Positions 26,560 to 35,453 are shown, counted from the stretch's first letter. The stretch is DNA of 64,000 nt from Janthinobacterium sp. 1_2014MBL_MicDiv (GCF_001865675.1 NZ_CP011319.1:5084001-5148000); one strand, 5' to 3'. Notes: a model not told the origin generated them from the sequence alone. A program made the numbers and translations.

Positions 26560-27771
26560 CTAGCCTAGCGCCGTGACCAGGGCCGGGTCCGCCACCTGGC
26601 GCGGCCGGATCCGGATCAGGCTGCGGTACAGGGGCGGCATGACGCCGCACAGCGCCAGCAGCGCGTCTTCATCCATGGCCGGGCGCACGTACTGGAATTG
26701 CGCCGGATTACTCTCGGGTAGCGCCCCTTCCATGGTGGAACCGTAGGCGCCCAGGGTCATGAAACTGGCGGCGCTGTCGTCCGGGCCGATGGCCAGCACG
26801 AAGGTGCCATGCTTGGGATGGCCCAGATAACTCTTGATTTCTTCCTGCAGCGCCGGTTCGGCACCCGCCATCAATTCATAGCGCAGTTGCGCATACTGGC
26901 GCGTGCACTCCATGAATGGCGTGCGAATGAGGGAGCGTGCCAGCTGGCCCGGCATGCACAGCAGCAGGTTGCCGAAGGAGTCGAGCAAGGCGGCCGCGTC
27001 GCCCTGGCCGCCATCGCGCGCATCCTGTTCCATCGCCGCCTGCAGGAACGGCGCCAGGCCGGCGTCGGGCGCATGCGGCGTGCAGCGGTAAGTCAGCGCA
27101 TCGGGATAGCGGCGGCGCAAGGCGCGCACCACCGGATGCTCGGCGGGCAAGGTGGCCGGATCGCGCCGTTGCCCGTCATCGCCGGCGTTCAGCAGCTGCA
27201 TCACCTGCGCCGACGTCGACTCGAACACCAGCGAGCACAGGGCCTGCGTCGCCTCGTGGATGCTCTTGCCGATGAAAAAAGATCTGGGTGCGGCGCCGGA
27301 CGGGGCACGCGCATAGTCGGTGGCGCCGCGCACGGCCGGATAGCAGAAGCTGCGGCCAGCCTGCGCCTGCAGCGGCGCCGGCAAGGCCGTGAAACTGGCG
27401 GCGCCATCGTAATTGATGCCGGCCTTGACATCGGGCGCGGCGACCACCACGTTGAAACCGGCGGCCAGGATCGCCCCCGTGCACATGCAGCACGGATCGA
27501 GCGAGGTGACGATGGTCAGTTCGCCGGGCGGCGGCAGGGGCGTGCCCTTGGCCCGTTCGGCGAAATACCAGTCCACCAGCTGGCGCTCGCCATGCGCGGT
27601 AGGATCGAACACGAGGCCCTGGCGCACGACGTTGTTGTGCATCGATTGCAGCACATTGCCGGCGCCATCGAGCAGCACGCCGCCCACGCCGAAGGTGCCC
27701 TGCGTCTTGGCTGCCAGGGCTTCGGCCGCGGCGATGGCCACGGCGGCCTGGATATCGATCGTCTTGTTCAA
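26560..27771 (-). CDS. large CMP/dCMP-deaminase-like zinc protein with unknown C-terminal half
   Basis: This 403-residue protein's first 150 residues have the cytidine/deoxycytidylate-deaminase fold: HGE at 60-62 (zinc His and catalytic Glu) and PCCMC at 93-97 (zinc Cys pair). The opening TQGTFGVGGVLLDGAGNVL resembles guanine/tRNA-adenosine deaminase starts. The remaining 250 residues (PFLQAAMEQDARDGGQGDAA, SYLGHPKHGTFVLAIGPDDS, RPAMDEDALLALCGVMPPLY) match nothing I recognise. It starts 19 bp after cdd and is the last gene of the punA-deo operon, so a nucleoside, base or modified-base deaminase is likely. It is unlikely to be TadA, which is about 150-170 residues. Confidence 0.7.
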   Translation of the reverse strand: MNKTIDIQAAVAIAAAEALAAKTQGTFGVGGVLLDGAGNVLQSMHNNVVRQGLVFDPTAHGERQLVDWYFAERAKGTPLPPPGELTIVTSLDPCCMCTGAILAAGFNVVVAAPDVKAGINYDGAASFTALPAPLQAQAGRSFCYPAVRGATDYARAPSGAAPRSFFIGKSIHEATQALCSLVFESTSAQVMQLLNAGDDGQRRDPATLPAEHPVVRALRRRYPDALTYRCTPHAPDAGLAPFLQAAMEQDARDGGQGDAAALLDSFGNLLLCMPGQLARSLIRTPFMECTRQYAQLRYELMAGAEPALQEEIKSYLGHPKHGTFVLAIGPDDSAASFMTLGAYGSTMEGALPESNPAQFQYVRPAMDEDALLALCGVMPPLYRSLIRIRPRQVADPALVTALG

Positions 27772-27790
27772 GCGGATGCCATTGCCTAAT

Positions 27791-28198
27791 TTACTTCATG
27801 TCCAGGTCGGAATTGCCGAAACCGTGCGGCAGCAGCCAGCCCGCCGTCACTTCCATGACATCGTTTTTCAGGTTCGTCAGGATTACTGGCAGGTCGGCGC
27901 CGCCCATTTCGAAGATCACCTGGCGGCAGGCGCCGCACGGAGAAATCGGTTCGGCCGTGTCGCCCGTGACGGCCAGTTTGGCGAAATCGCCTGGTTTGCA
28001 GCCATGCGCGACGGCGCTGAAAAAAGCCGTGCGCTCGGCGCAGTTGCACAGGCCATAGGCGGCGTTTTCCACGTTACAGCCACGGAAGACGCGGCCATCC
28101 TTGCACAGCAGGGCCGCGCCCACCTTGAAACGCGAGTAGGGCGCGTAAGCCAGTTCACGGCCGGCGTTGGCTTCGGCGATCAGTTCTTGGTTGTTCAT
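27791..28198 (-). CDS. cdd: cytidine deaminase
   Basis: This 135-residue enzyme is the homotetrameric-type cytidine deaminase, which turns cytidine and deoxycytidine into uridine and deoxyuridine for the phosphorylase encoded just upstream. Zinc motifs are NVENAAYGLCNCAERTAFF (Cys and catalytic Glu) and PISPCGACRQVIFEMG (two Cys). Length is normal. ATG at 28198 is preferred to an upstream start at 28225 because it gives the usual N-terminus (NQELIAEANAGRELAYAPYS). A perfect 16-bp hairpin lies between deoA and this gene and may tune its expression. Confidence 0.95.
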   Translation of the reverse strand: MNNQELIAEANAGRELAYAPYSRFKVGAALLCKDGRVFRGCNVENAAYGLCNCAERTAFFSAVAHGCKPGDFAKLAVTGDTAEPISPCGACRQVIFEMGGADLPVILTNLKNDVMEVTAGWLLPHGFGNSDLDMK

Positions 28199-28226
28199 TT
28201 GATTATTTACCTGTAAAACCCGCAAT

Positions 28227-28261
28227 GGCCGGGGTCGTACCCGCAGGGTACGACCCCGGCC
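28227..28261. repeat. perfect 16-bp-stem hairpin between deoA and cdd
   Basis: GGCCGGGGTCGTACCC (28227-28242), a three-base loop, then its exact reverse complement (28246-28261). Neither side is followed by a good T-run, so mRNA processing or stabilisation, or partial attenuation, is more likely than full termination. Confidence 0.75.
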
Positions 28262-28283
28262 TCTGCTTTTGGGCTAAAAATAG

Positions 28284-29606
28284 TTACGGTCGAATGGTAC
28301 GGTAAATCACGGGATTGGCCGCCAGCACGACCGCGCTGATGGCATACGCTTCCTGGATTTCCCTGACGGCTTGCCGCGCCGCCGCTTCCGTGCGCGCGTG
28401 CACCATGGCCAGCGGCTGGCCTACGGACACTTGCTCGCCCAGGCCGACGAGGTCCGTCAGGCCGACGGCAAAATCGATGCTGTCGCTCGGACGGCGGCGG
28501 CCGCCACCGAGGGCCACCACGGCCAGGCCGATAGCGCGGCAATCGCGCACATTGGCAAAGCCGGCGGACAGCGCCGGCGCCGGCACGATGAACGGCGCTT
28601 TTTCCAGGTGCTTGTCCGGGTTCTCGACCAGGTCGGCCGGGCCGCCCAGGGCCGACACCATGCGCGAGAAGCGCTCGGCCGCCTCGCCCGAATCGAGCGC
28701 CGCCATCAGCTTGACGCGCGCCTCTTCTTCGGTGGCGGCCAGGCCGCCCAGCACCAGCATTTCGGCGCACAGCGCCAAGGTCACTTCATGCAGGCGCGCG
28801 GGACGCGAACGGCCCGTCAGGTAATCCATGGCGCCGCGCACTTCGAGCGCATTGCCGGCATATGGCGCCAGCGACTCGTTCATGTCCGTCAGGATGGCCG
28901 ACGTCTGCATGCCCGCGCCATTGCCGACGGCGACGATGCTCTCGGCCAGCTCCACCGACTTGTCGTAGGTCGGCATGAAGGCGCCCGTGCCCACTTTGAC
29001 GTCCATCACCAGCGCGTCCAGGCCAGCCGACAGCTTCTTCGACAGGATGGAGCCGGTGATCATGGCCACCGATTCCACCGTGGCGGTGACGTCGCGGATG
29101 CTGTAGAAACGCTTGTCGGCCGGCGCCAGCTGTGCCGTCTGGCCGATGATGGCCACGCCGATCTCCTGCACCACCTTGCGGAACAGTTCATTGTCCGGCA
29201 CCGTGCAATAGCCCGGGATGGCGTCGAACTTGTCCAGCGTGCCGCCCGTGTGCCCCAGGCCGCGGCCCGAGATCATCGGCACGTAGCCGCCGCAAGCGGC
29301 GACCATGGGTCCCAGCAGCAGGGAAACCACGTCGCCCACGCCGCCCGTCGAATGCTTGTCGACGATGGGGCCAGGCAGGTTCAGCGAACGCCAGTCCAGC
29401 ACGTGGCCGGAATCGCGCATGGCCAGGGTGAACGCCACGCGTTCGTCCATGTTCATGTCGTTGAAATAGACGGCCATGCCCAGCGCCGCGATCTGGCCTT
29501 CGCTGACGCTGCCGTCAGTGATGCCGCGCACGAAAAACTGGATCTCCTCTGCACTCAGAACACCCTTGTCGCGCTTCTTGCGAATGATTTCTTGGGTTAA
29601 AAACAT
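28284..29606 (-). CDS. deoA: thymidine phosphorylase
   Basis: This 440-residue pyrimidine-nucleoside phosphorylase splits thymidine or deoxyuridine with phosphate into base and deoxyribose-1-phosphate. It has the small alpha domain first (TQEIIRKKRDKGVLSAEEIQ), then the phosphate-binding signature DKHSTGGVGDVVSLLLGP and SGRGLGHTGGTLDKFDAIPG, and SAGLDALVMDVKVGTGAFM. Length is normal. Deoxyribose-1-phosphate goes to DeoB and then DeoC; the free base goes to PreA/PreT. It lies after the ALDH16 gene, with a hairpin (29635-29676) between, and before cdd. Confidence 0.97.
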   Translation of the reverse strand: MFLTQEIIRKKRDKGVLSAEEIQFFVRGITDGSVSEGQIAALGMAVYFNDMNMDERVAFTLAMRDSGHVLDWRSLNLPGPIVDKHSTGGVGDVVSLLLGPMVAACGGYVPMISGRGLGHTGGTLDKFDAIPGYCTVPDNELFRKVVQEIGVAIIGQTAQLAPADKRFYSIRDVTATVESVAMITGSILSKKLSAGLDALVMDVKVGTGAFMPTYDKSVELAESIVAVGNGAGMQTSAILTDMNESLAPYAGNALEVRGAMDYLTGRSRPARLHEVTLALCAEMLVLGGLAATEEEARVKLMAALDSGEAAERFSRMVSALGGPADLVENPDKHLEKAPFIVPAPALSAGFANVRDCRAIGLAVVALGGGRRRPSDSIDFAVGLTDLVGLGEQVSVGQPLAMVHARTEAAARQAVREIQEAYAISAVVLAANPVIYRTIRP

Positions 29607-29634
29607 GGGATAACTCCAATAAATGAATGACTTA

Positions 29635-29676
29635 GGGGCCGCACCCCGATCGCCTTTGCGATGGAGTTGCGGCCCC
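29635..29676. repeat. nested hairpin between ALDH16 gene and deoA
   Basis: GGGGCCGCA (29635-29643) pairs with TGCGGCCCC (29668-29676), and inside it ATCGC pairs with GCGAT. It lies in the 89-bp gap between the two genes. No T-run; likely an intercistronic mRNA structure. Confidence 0.55.
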
Positions 29677-29695
29677 GGCGGTGCGGTTATTTACA

Positions 29696-32077
29696 TTAGA
29701 CGCCGTAAGGTATCCACACGTTTTTCACTTGCGACGCATGCGCCAGCACGGCGCGGCCGCCGCTTTGCGCGGCGCTGTACCAGTCGCGGCCTTTGGCGCC
29801 GCCGACCCAGGTGCGTTTCAGGGTGGCAGCCGACAGGCGCTCGACTTCCGCGCAGCCTTCGGCGGATCCGTCATGACGCCAGACGGCGTCGATGTCGGCG
29901 TGCGTGGCCAGCGTGCGCGCCAGTTCATCGGCGTTGCCGCTGATGATGTTGACGACGCCGCCCGGCAGGTCGGACGTATCGAAGACCTGGTACAGGTCCA
30001 GCGCGGACAGTGGATGCGCTTCGGACGGCACCACCACCACGCGGTTGCCCAGCGCGATGGCCGGCGCCACCAGCGAAATGAAGCCCAGCAAAGGCGCTTC
30101 GTTCGGGCAGACGATGCCGATCACGCCGACCGCTTCGTTGAGCGCCACGGTGATGCCCTTCGTCGGCGGCTGGTGCGCCAGGCCGTCGTACTTGTCGGCC
30201 CAGGCCGCGTAGTAGAACAGGCGTTCGATAGAAGCCTGTACTTCCTTCTCCGGGTTTTTACTGCCCGTCATGGCGACAATGCGGGCGGCAAATTCATCGG
30301 CGCGCGCCGCCAGGTTCTCGGCGATGTAGTACAGCACTTGCGCACGGTTGTGCGCCGTGGCGCCGGTCCAGCCGGACGCTTTATGGGCCGCTTCGACGGC
30401 GTTGCGGATGTCCTTGCGGCTGCCCACGCCCACTTCAGCCAGCAGGGCGCCGTTCGCGCCGAACACTGGCGCGCTGTAGGCGCTGTCAGGACGCGCCTGT
30501 TTGCCGCCGATGTACATCTTGGCCGTGCGGTCGATGGCGAACGGGTCGGCTGCTGCCGGTTTCGCATTCCCTTTGGCCTTCGCTTCGGCCACCGGCAAGG
30601 CCGGACGCGCATCTTCGGCCAGGGCCGTCATGTACTCCAGCATGCCTTCGCGGCCGCCTTCGCGGCCAAAGCCCGATTCGCGGTAGCCGCCGAAGCCGCA
30701 TGCCGCGTCGAACTGGTTGGCGCTGTTGATCCACACCACGCCGGCCTTGATGGCGGGAGCGATGTCCAGCGCCAGGCTGATCGACTCGGTCCACACGCTG
30801 GCGGCCAGGCCGTACACCGTGTTGTTCGCCAGTTGCACCGCTTCGGGCGGCGTGCGGAAGCTCATGGCCACCAGCACGGGGCCGAAGATTTCAGCCTGCG
30901 CCACGGCGGCCGAGGTCGACGCGCCCGTGATCAGGGTGGGCGGGAACCACGAGCCGTCCGCCGGCAATTCGCACGCCGGCTGCCAGACGTCGCAGCCTTC
31001 GGCGCGGGCCGAATCGACCAGCGCGGCGATGCGCTGGCGCTGCACGGGGTCGACCAGCGCGCCCACGTCCATCGATTTGTCCAGTGGCGAGCCGAGACGC
31101 AGGTTTTCCATGCGTGCGCGCACCTTGTTCAGGAAGCGCTCCTGGATCGATTCCTGCACCAGCAGGCGCGAACCGGCGCAGCATACCTGCCCCTGGTTGA
31201 ACCAGATCGAATCGACCAGGCCTTCCACGGCGCCGTCGAGGTCCGCGTCTTCGAAGACGATGAACGGCGACTTGCCGCCCAGTTCCAGCGACAGCTTCTT
31301 GCCGCTGCCGGCCGTCGCCTCGCGGATCAGACGGCCCACTTCGGTCGATCCCGTAAACGCGATCTTGTCGACGCCGGGATGGTTGACGATGGCAGAACCC
31401 ACGCGGCCGTCGCCGGTGACGATATTGACCACGCCGGCCGGCACGCCCGCCTGCACGCACAGTTCGGCGAACAGCATGGCGGTCAAGGACGTGAATTCGG
31501 CCGGCTTGAAGACGACCGTGTTACCGGCCGCCAGGGCCGGGGCGATTTTCCACGACAGCATCAGCAGGGGGAAATTCCACGGCACGATCTGCCCCACCAC
31601 GCCCACGGCGCGGTAGTCGGCGAATTCCTCCGACTGCAGCTGCGCCCAGCCGGCGTGATGGTAGAAGTGGCGCGCGGCCAGCGGCAGGTCGATATCGCGC
31701 GTTTCGCGGATGGTCTTGCCGTTGTCCAGCGTTTCGAGCACGGCGAACAGGCGCGAATGCTTTTGCAGCAAGCGGGCCAGCGCGTACATGACCTTGGCGC
31801 GGCCATGGCCGCCCATGCCTTGCCATACGGGCAGTGCGCGGCGCGCCGCGTCCACGGCCCGTTCGACGTCCTGGTCGGTGGCTTGCGTCAGCTCGGCCAG
31901 CTGCACGCCGTCGGCCGGATTGGTCGAGGCGAACAGCTCGGCCGGCTCGCTCCACGCATTGTCGATGAACAGGCCGAACTTGCGCTGATGGCCGTCGAGC
32001 CACGCCTGCGCTTCTTTTTGACTTTCGGGAGCAGGGCCGTAGTCCATAGTAGTGAGAATCTCGTTAATTGTTGGCAT
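29696..32077 (-). CDS. ALDH16-type two-domain aldehyde dehydrogenase
   Basis: This 793-residue protein has two ALDH-like units. The first (about 1-490) is complete: catalytic Glu265 in LSLELGGKSP and Cys299 in FNQGQVCCAGSR. The second (about 520-793) starts KMYIGGKQARPDSAYSAPVF and runs through IGIVCPNEAPLLGFISLVAP, but has neither a Glu nor a Cys motif and stops early. This matches the ALDH16 family, in which the second domain is a non-catalytic partner. It follows deoC by 12 bp, so acetaldehyde released by DeoC is the likely substrate, giving acetate. The pairing is inference; NAD use is expected from the fold. Confidence 0.88.
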   Translation of the reverse strand: MPTINEILTTMDYGPAPESQKEAQAWLDGHQRKFGLFIDNAWSEPAELFASTNPADGVQLAELTQATDQDVERAVDAARRALPVWQGMGGHGRAKVMYALARLLQKHSRLFAVLETLDNGKTIRETRDIDLPLAARHFYHHAGWAQLQSEEFADYRAVGVVGQIVPWNFPLLMLSWKIAPALAAGNTVVFKPAEFTSLTAMLFAELCVQAGVPAGVVNIVTGDGRVGSAIVNHPGVDKIAFTGSTEVGRLIREATAGSGKKLSLELGGKSPFIVFEDADLDGAVEGLVDSIWFNQGQVCCAGSRLLVQESIQERFLNKVRARMENLRLGSPLDKSMDVGALVDPVQRQRIAALVDSARAEGCDVWQPACELPADGSWFPPTLITGASTSAAVAQAEIFGPVLVAMSFRTPPEAVQLANNTVYGLAASVWTESISLALDIAPAIKAGVVWINSANQFDAACGFGGYRESGFGREGGREGMLEYMTALAEDARPALPVAEAKAKGNAKPAAADPFAIDRTAKMYIGGKQARPDSAYSAPVFGANGALLAEVGVGSRKDIRNAVEAAHKASGWTGATAHNRAQVLYYIAENLAARADEFAARIVAMTGSKNPEKEVQASIERLFYYAAWADKYDGLAHQPPTKGITVALNEAVGVIGIVCPNEAPLLGFISLVAPAIALGNRVVVVPSEAHPLSALDLYQVFDTSDLPGGVVNIISGNADELARTLATHADIDAVWRHDGSAEGCAEVERLSAATLKRTWVGGAKGRDWYSAAQSGGRAVLAHASQVKNVWIPYGV

Positions 32078-32089
32078 GACGATTGTTCT

Positions 32090-33049
32090 TTAAGGTTGTG
32101 CGTGACGATGATTGGCCGAGTAGCTGCCGGTGACGTAGTGCTCGAGCTGGCGCTCGATGTCGGTCAGCAGGCTGGAAGCGCCGATGCGGAACAGGTGCGG
32201 CTGCAGCCATTCGTTGCCCAGTTCTTCCTTCATCAGCGTCAGGTATTGCAGCGCGCTCTTGGCCGAGCTGACGCCGCCGGCGGGCTTGAAGCCCACCTGG
32301 AAGCCCGTCTGCTCGTGGTATTCGCGGATCGTGCGCACCATCGTCAGGGCCACGGGAATGGTGGCGTTCACGCCTTCCTTGCCGGTGGACGTCTTGATGA
32401 AATCGGCGCCCGCCATCATGCAGACCCACGAGGCCTTGGCCACGTTTTCCATCGTCAGCAAGTCGCCCGTGGCGAGAATCGCCTTCACGTGCGCTTCGCC
32501 GCACGCCTTGCGGTAGGCCAGCATTTCGTCGTACAGCACTTGCCAGTTGCCGTTCAGGACGTGCTGGCGCGTGATGACGATGTCGATTTCCGAGGCGCCG
32601 GCGGCGACCGACAGTTCGATCTCGCGCAGCTTCGTTTCCATGCTCGTCAGGCCGGCCGGGAAACCCGTCGACACGGCGGCGATGGGCAGGCGGCCCTGGA
32701 TGACTTTCACGGCTGGCTGGATCATCTCGTGGTACACGCACACGGCGCCGGTGCTCAGTTGCGTCAGGCCCAGTGCATCCATCAGGTCGGCGCGCAGCGG
32801 GCGCATGGCCTTCATGCACAGGCGCTCCACGCGGCCCGGCGTATCGTCGCCGCCCAGGGTGGTCAGGTCGATCATCTGGATGGCTTTCACCAGCCAGGCG
32901 GCCTGGTATTCCTTTTTCACCGTACGGCGGTTCGCCAGGCTGGCGGCGCGGCGATCGGTGGCGGCGCGGTTGACGCGGATCTGGTTGATCCAGCCCAGGT
33001 CGAGGCCGACCGCCTCGTTACGCTTGAAGTCGGGGTGCATGAGTGTCAT
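32090..33049 (-). CDS. deoC: deoxyribose-phosphate aldolase
   Basis: This 319-residue class-I aldolase cleaves 2-deoxyribose-5-phosphate into glyceraldehyde-3-phosphate and acetaldehyde. The Schiff-base Lys is K219 in ADFIKTSTGKEG, and the second catalytic Lys lies in VGFKPAGGVSSA. At 319 residues it is of the longer type (E. coli about 259), with an extra N-terminal region of about 40 residues (DRRAASLANRRTVKKEYQAA). The start overlaps the deoB stop as ATGA, giving translational coupling. Downstream is the ALDH16 gene, which can remove the acetaldehyde. Confidence 0.96.
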   Translation of the reverse strand: MTLMHPDFKRNEAVGLDLGWINQIRVNRAATDRRAASLANRRTVKKEYQAAWLVKAIQMIDLTTLGGDDTPGRVERLCMKAMRPLRADLMDALGLTQLSTGAVCVYHEMIQPAVKVIQGRLPIAAVSTGFPAGLTSMETKLREIELSVAAGASEIDIVITRQHVLNGNWQVLYDEMLAYRKACGEAHVKAILATGDLLTMENVAKASWVCMMAGADFIKTSTGKEGVNATIPVALTMVRTIREYHEQTGFQVGFKPAGGVSSAKSALQYLTLMKEELGNEWLQPHLFRIGASSLLTDIERQLEHYVTGSYSANHRHAQP

Positions 33050-34239
33050 AACAAGCTGGTTCCATTAGCAAGTGGTGGTACGCCAAGGTGCTTGGCGAGG
33101 GTTTGGCCAATATCGGAGAAGGTCTCGGAAATGCCCAGCGCGCGCGGGGCGACGCCAGGACCAAAGAAGATCATCGGAATATGTTCGCGGGTGTGGTCGG
33201 AGCCGTGCCAGGTCGGGTCGCAGCCATGGTCGGCGGTAATCACGACCAGGTCGCCCTCCTTCAGCCTGGCCATGAATTCCGGCAGGCGCGCGTCCATTTC
33301 GCGCAGCGCATCGGCATAGCCCTCGACATTGCGACGGTGGCCGAAGGCCTGGTCGAAATCGACGAAGTTCACAAAAGTGAGCGACTTGTCCTGCACTTCA
33401 TCGGCCGTTTTCAGCAGCGCCTCGAACAGGGCCATGTTGTCGACGCCCTTGACGACGCGCGAGATGCCCTGGGTGGCGAAAATGTCGCTGATCTTGCCCA
33501 GGCCGACGACTTCGCCGCCCGCGTTTTTCACGTGGTCGAGCAGGGTCGGTGCCGGCGGCGCGACGGCGTAGTCATGGCGATTCGAGGTGCGCGTATAGTT
33601 GCCATTGCTGCCGGTAAACGGGCGGGCGATGACGCGGCCGATGTTGTACGGCTCGACCAGCTTGAAGGCCATTTCGCACACTGCGTACAGGCGCTCGAGG
33701 CCGAACGATTCTTCGTGCGCGGCGATCTGCATCACCGAGTCGCCCGAGGTGTAGATGATCAGCTTGCCCGTGGCGACGTGCTCGTCGCCATGCTTGTTGA
33801 TGATGTCCGTGCCCGAGGCATGGCAGTCGCCGAGGAAGCCGGGCACGCCCGACATGGCCTTGAGCTTGTCGGTCAGGTCGGCCGGAAACGATGGCGTCGT
33901 GCGGGGGAAGTAGCCCCAGTCGAATTCGACGGGCACGCCGGCGATTTCCCAGTGGCCGCTCTGCGTGTCCTTGCCGGTGGAGCGCTCGCGCGCCGCACCG
34001 TAGGCGCCGGTAAAACCGTCGCGCTGGTCGAAGCCCGTGGCCCATTCGCCGCTGGCCAGGTGGGCGGCGGCGCCCAGGCCCAGGCGTTCCATATTCGGGA
34101 GTTTCAAGGTCTTGCCGCTTTTGGCGACAGTGCTGGCAATATGGCCAAAGGTATTGGCACCTGCGTCGCCATACTTGGCGGCGTCTGGCGTCGCGCCAAG
34201 GCCGAAGGAATCAAGCAGGAGGATAAATGCGCGTGACAT
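33046..34239 (-). CDS. deoB: phosphopentomutase
   Basis: This 397-residue alkaline-phosphatase-superfamily mutase converts (deoxy)ribose-1-phosphate to the 5-phosphate. Metal motifs are FILLLDSFGLGATPDAAKYG at the N-terminus (Asp), the phosphothreonine-type site in GKDTQSGHWEIAG, VNFVDFDQAFGHRRNVEGY, and ITADHGCDPTWHGSDHTREH at the C-terminus. Length is normal. It links the phosphorylases DeoA and PunA to DeoC and overlaps deoC by four bases. A 107-bp gap separates it from punA. Confidence 0.97.
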   Translation of the reverse strand: MSRAFILLLDSFGLGATPDAAKYGDAGANTFGHIASTVAKSGKTLKLPNMERLGLGAAAHLASGEWATGFDQRDGFTGAYGAARERSTGKDTQSGHWEIAGVPVEFDWGYFPRTTPSFPADLTDKLKAMSGVPGFLGDCHASGTDIINKHGDEHVATGKLIIYTSGDSVMQIAAHEESFGLERLYAVCEMAFKLVEPYNIGRVIARPFTGSNGNYTRTSNRHDYAVAPPAPTLLDHVKNAGGEVVGLGKISDIFATQGISRVVKGVDNMALFEALLKTADEVQDKSLTFVNFVDFDQAFGHRRNVEGYADALREMDARLPEFMARLKEGDLVVITADHGCDPTWHGSDHTREHIPMIFFGPGVAPRALGISETFSDIGQTLAKHLGVPPLANGTSLL

Positions 34240-34346
34240 GATAAGGCTCGCTTTGTGGATGATGCGGACAGTGTAGGCCGGTTTTTCCCGGCCTGCCGCG
34301 CGGCAGCGCCGCTGGTTGGCGCGCCGCTACTGCATAAAAGAAGTGC

Positions 34347-35186
34347 TTAGGCTTGCGGTTTTTCAGCGACTTTGGAGAGGAAAGCCAGGATCAGCTTGAC
34401 CAGGTCTTTCGCGCCGATGGCCGCGTATTTCAGGGTTTGCTCGTGCGACAGGGCGAATGGCGACATGCCTTCCGCCAGGTTGGTGATGACGGACACGCCC
34501 ACCACTTTCAGGTCGCAATGACGGGCCGACACCACTTCCGGCACCACCGACATGCCGACCGTGTCGGCGCCCAGGCGGGCCATCATGCGGATTTCCGCAG
34601 CCGTCTCGAAGTTCGGGCCCGGGTAGGCGACGAACACGCCTTCGTGCAGGGTGATGCCGTTCGACGCAGCCGTTTCCTTGACCAGGTTGCGCAAGTCCGC
34701 ATCGTAGGCGTTGGCCATGCTGAAGAAGCGCGGACCGAAGCGGTCGTCGTTCGGGCCGACCATCGGCGTGCCTGGCAGCAGGTTGATGTGGTCGCTGATG
34801 GCCACCAGGCTGCCGGCGTCCACTTCAGGGCGCAGGGAACCGGCCGCATTCGTCACGAACAGCATTTCGCAGCCCAGCAGCTTCAGGGTGCGGATGGCGC
34901 TCGTCATCACGCCCATGCCATAGCCTTCGTAGAAGTGGCCACGGCCCTTCATGCAGACGACGGCGACGCCCGACAGGGTGCCGACCACCAGCTCGCCCGC
35001 ATGGCCGTGCACGGTGCTGATCGGGAAACCCGGCAATTCGTCAAAGCTGATGCTGACGGCGTCCGTCATCTGCTCTGCCAGTACGCCCAGGCCGGAGCCG
35101 AGGATCATCGCCACGCGCGGCTTGAAATTTTCAGGGGCGCGGGCACGGATGATTTCGGCGGCGTGGAAAGGGGCGTTGTTCGACAT
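34347..35186 (-). CDS. punA: purine-nucleoside phosphorylase (trimeric type)
   Basis: This 279-residue PNP is of the trimeric (human PNP/PunA/XapA) class, which splits inosine and guanosine and their deoxy forms into base and (deoxy)ribose-1-phosphate. Motifs are MILGSGLGVLAEQM (phosphate loop), MKGRGHFYEGYGMGVMTSA, FVTNAAGSLRPEVDAG, and GMSVVPEVVSARHCDL. It is the first gene of the punA-deoB-deoC-ALDH16-deoA-cdd operon. A shared promoter module (35380-35453) lies about 190 bases upstream in the right orientation. Released hypoxanthine and guanine feed GuaD and Xdh. Confidence 0.95.
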   Translation of the reverse strand: MSNNAPFHAAEIIRARAPENFKPRVAMILGSGLGVLAEQMTDAVSISFDELPGFPISTVHGHAGELVVGTLSGVAVVCMKGRGHFYEGYGMGVMTSAIRTLKLLGCEMLFVTNAAGSLRPEVDAGSLVAISDHINLLPGTPMVGPNDDRFGPRFFSMANAYDADLRNLVKETAASNGITLHEGVFVAYPGPNFETAAEIRMMARLGADTVGMSVVPEVVSARHCDLKVVGVSVITNLAEGMSPFALSHEQTLKYAAIGAKDLVKLILAFLSKVAEKPQA

Positions 35187-35379
35187 GGTTATCCTCTGAT
35201 TGACTAATTAATGATGGTTGCTGCCTGCGCGGCAGTACAAGGCAAGGTGCTGCGGCCCAGGTATCGGGTATGTATATGGTGTTACCGGTATATCGAATTG
35301 CGTATTGCCAACGAGCTTATCCCAGCAGATGAAGACATCCCTGCTGGCGCTCCCTACCGGGATAACCTCTATTTGCCGC

Positions 35380-35453
35380 CACTATGCATCAAACGGAATA
35401 TGTATGGCAAATACCATTTTTCTTGCCTATTTATACAATTCAAATATAAATGG
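35380..35453 (-). promoter_or_regulatory. nucleoside-regulon promoter module, copy 3 (punA-deo)
   Basis: This 74-bp module aligns without gaps to the copy at 38843-38916 (about three quarters identical by hand count). On the plus strand 35428-35452 reads TATTTATAC-N7-ATATAAATG, centred near -66. The -35 box is TTGCCA (complement of 35405-35410) and the -10 box CATAGT (complement of 35381-35386), 18 bp apart. Direction is towards punA. The layout fits a LysR-type activator site. Confidence 0.8.

Noticed and set aside
29681..33319. Very long plus-strand open frame (1212 codons) opposite the ALDH16 and deoC genes
   Set aside because: It is a high-G+C antisense shadow: its product is rich in Arg, His and Gln with no domain, and the other strand encodes clear enzymes. 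The same holds for 2815-5079, 13165-15609, 18582-21509, 50365-53808 and 57584-60820.
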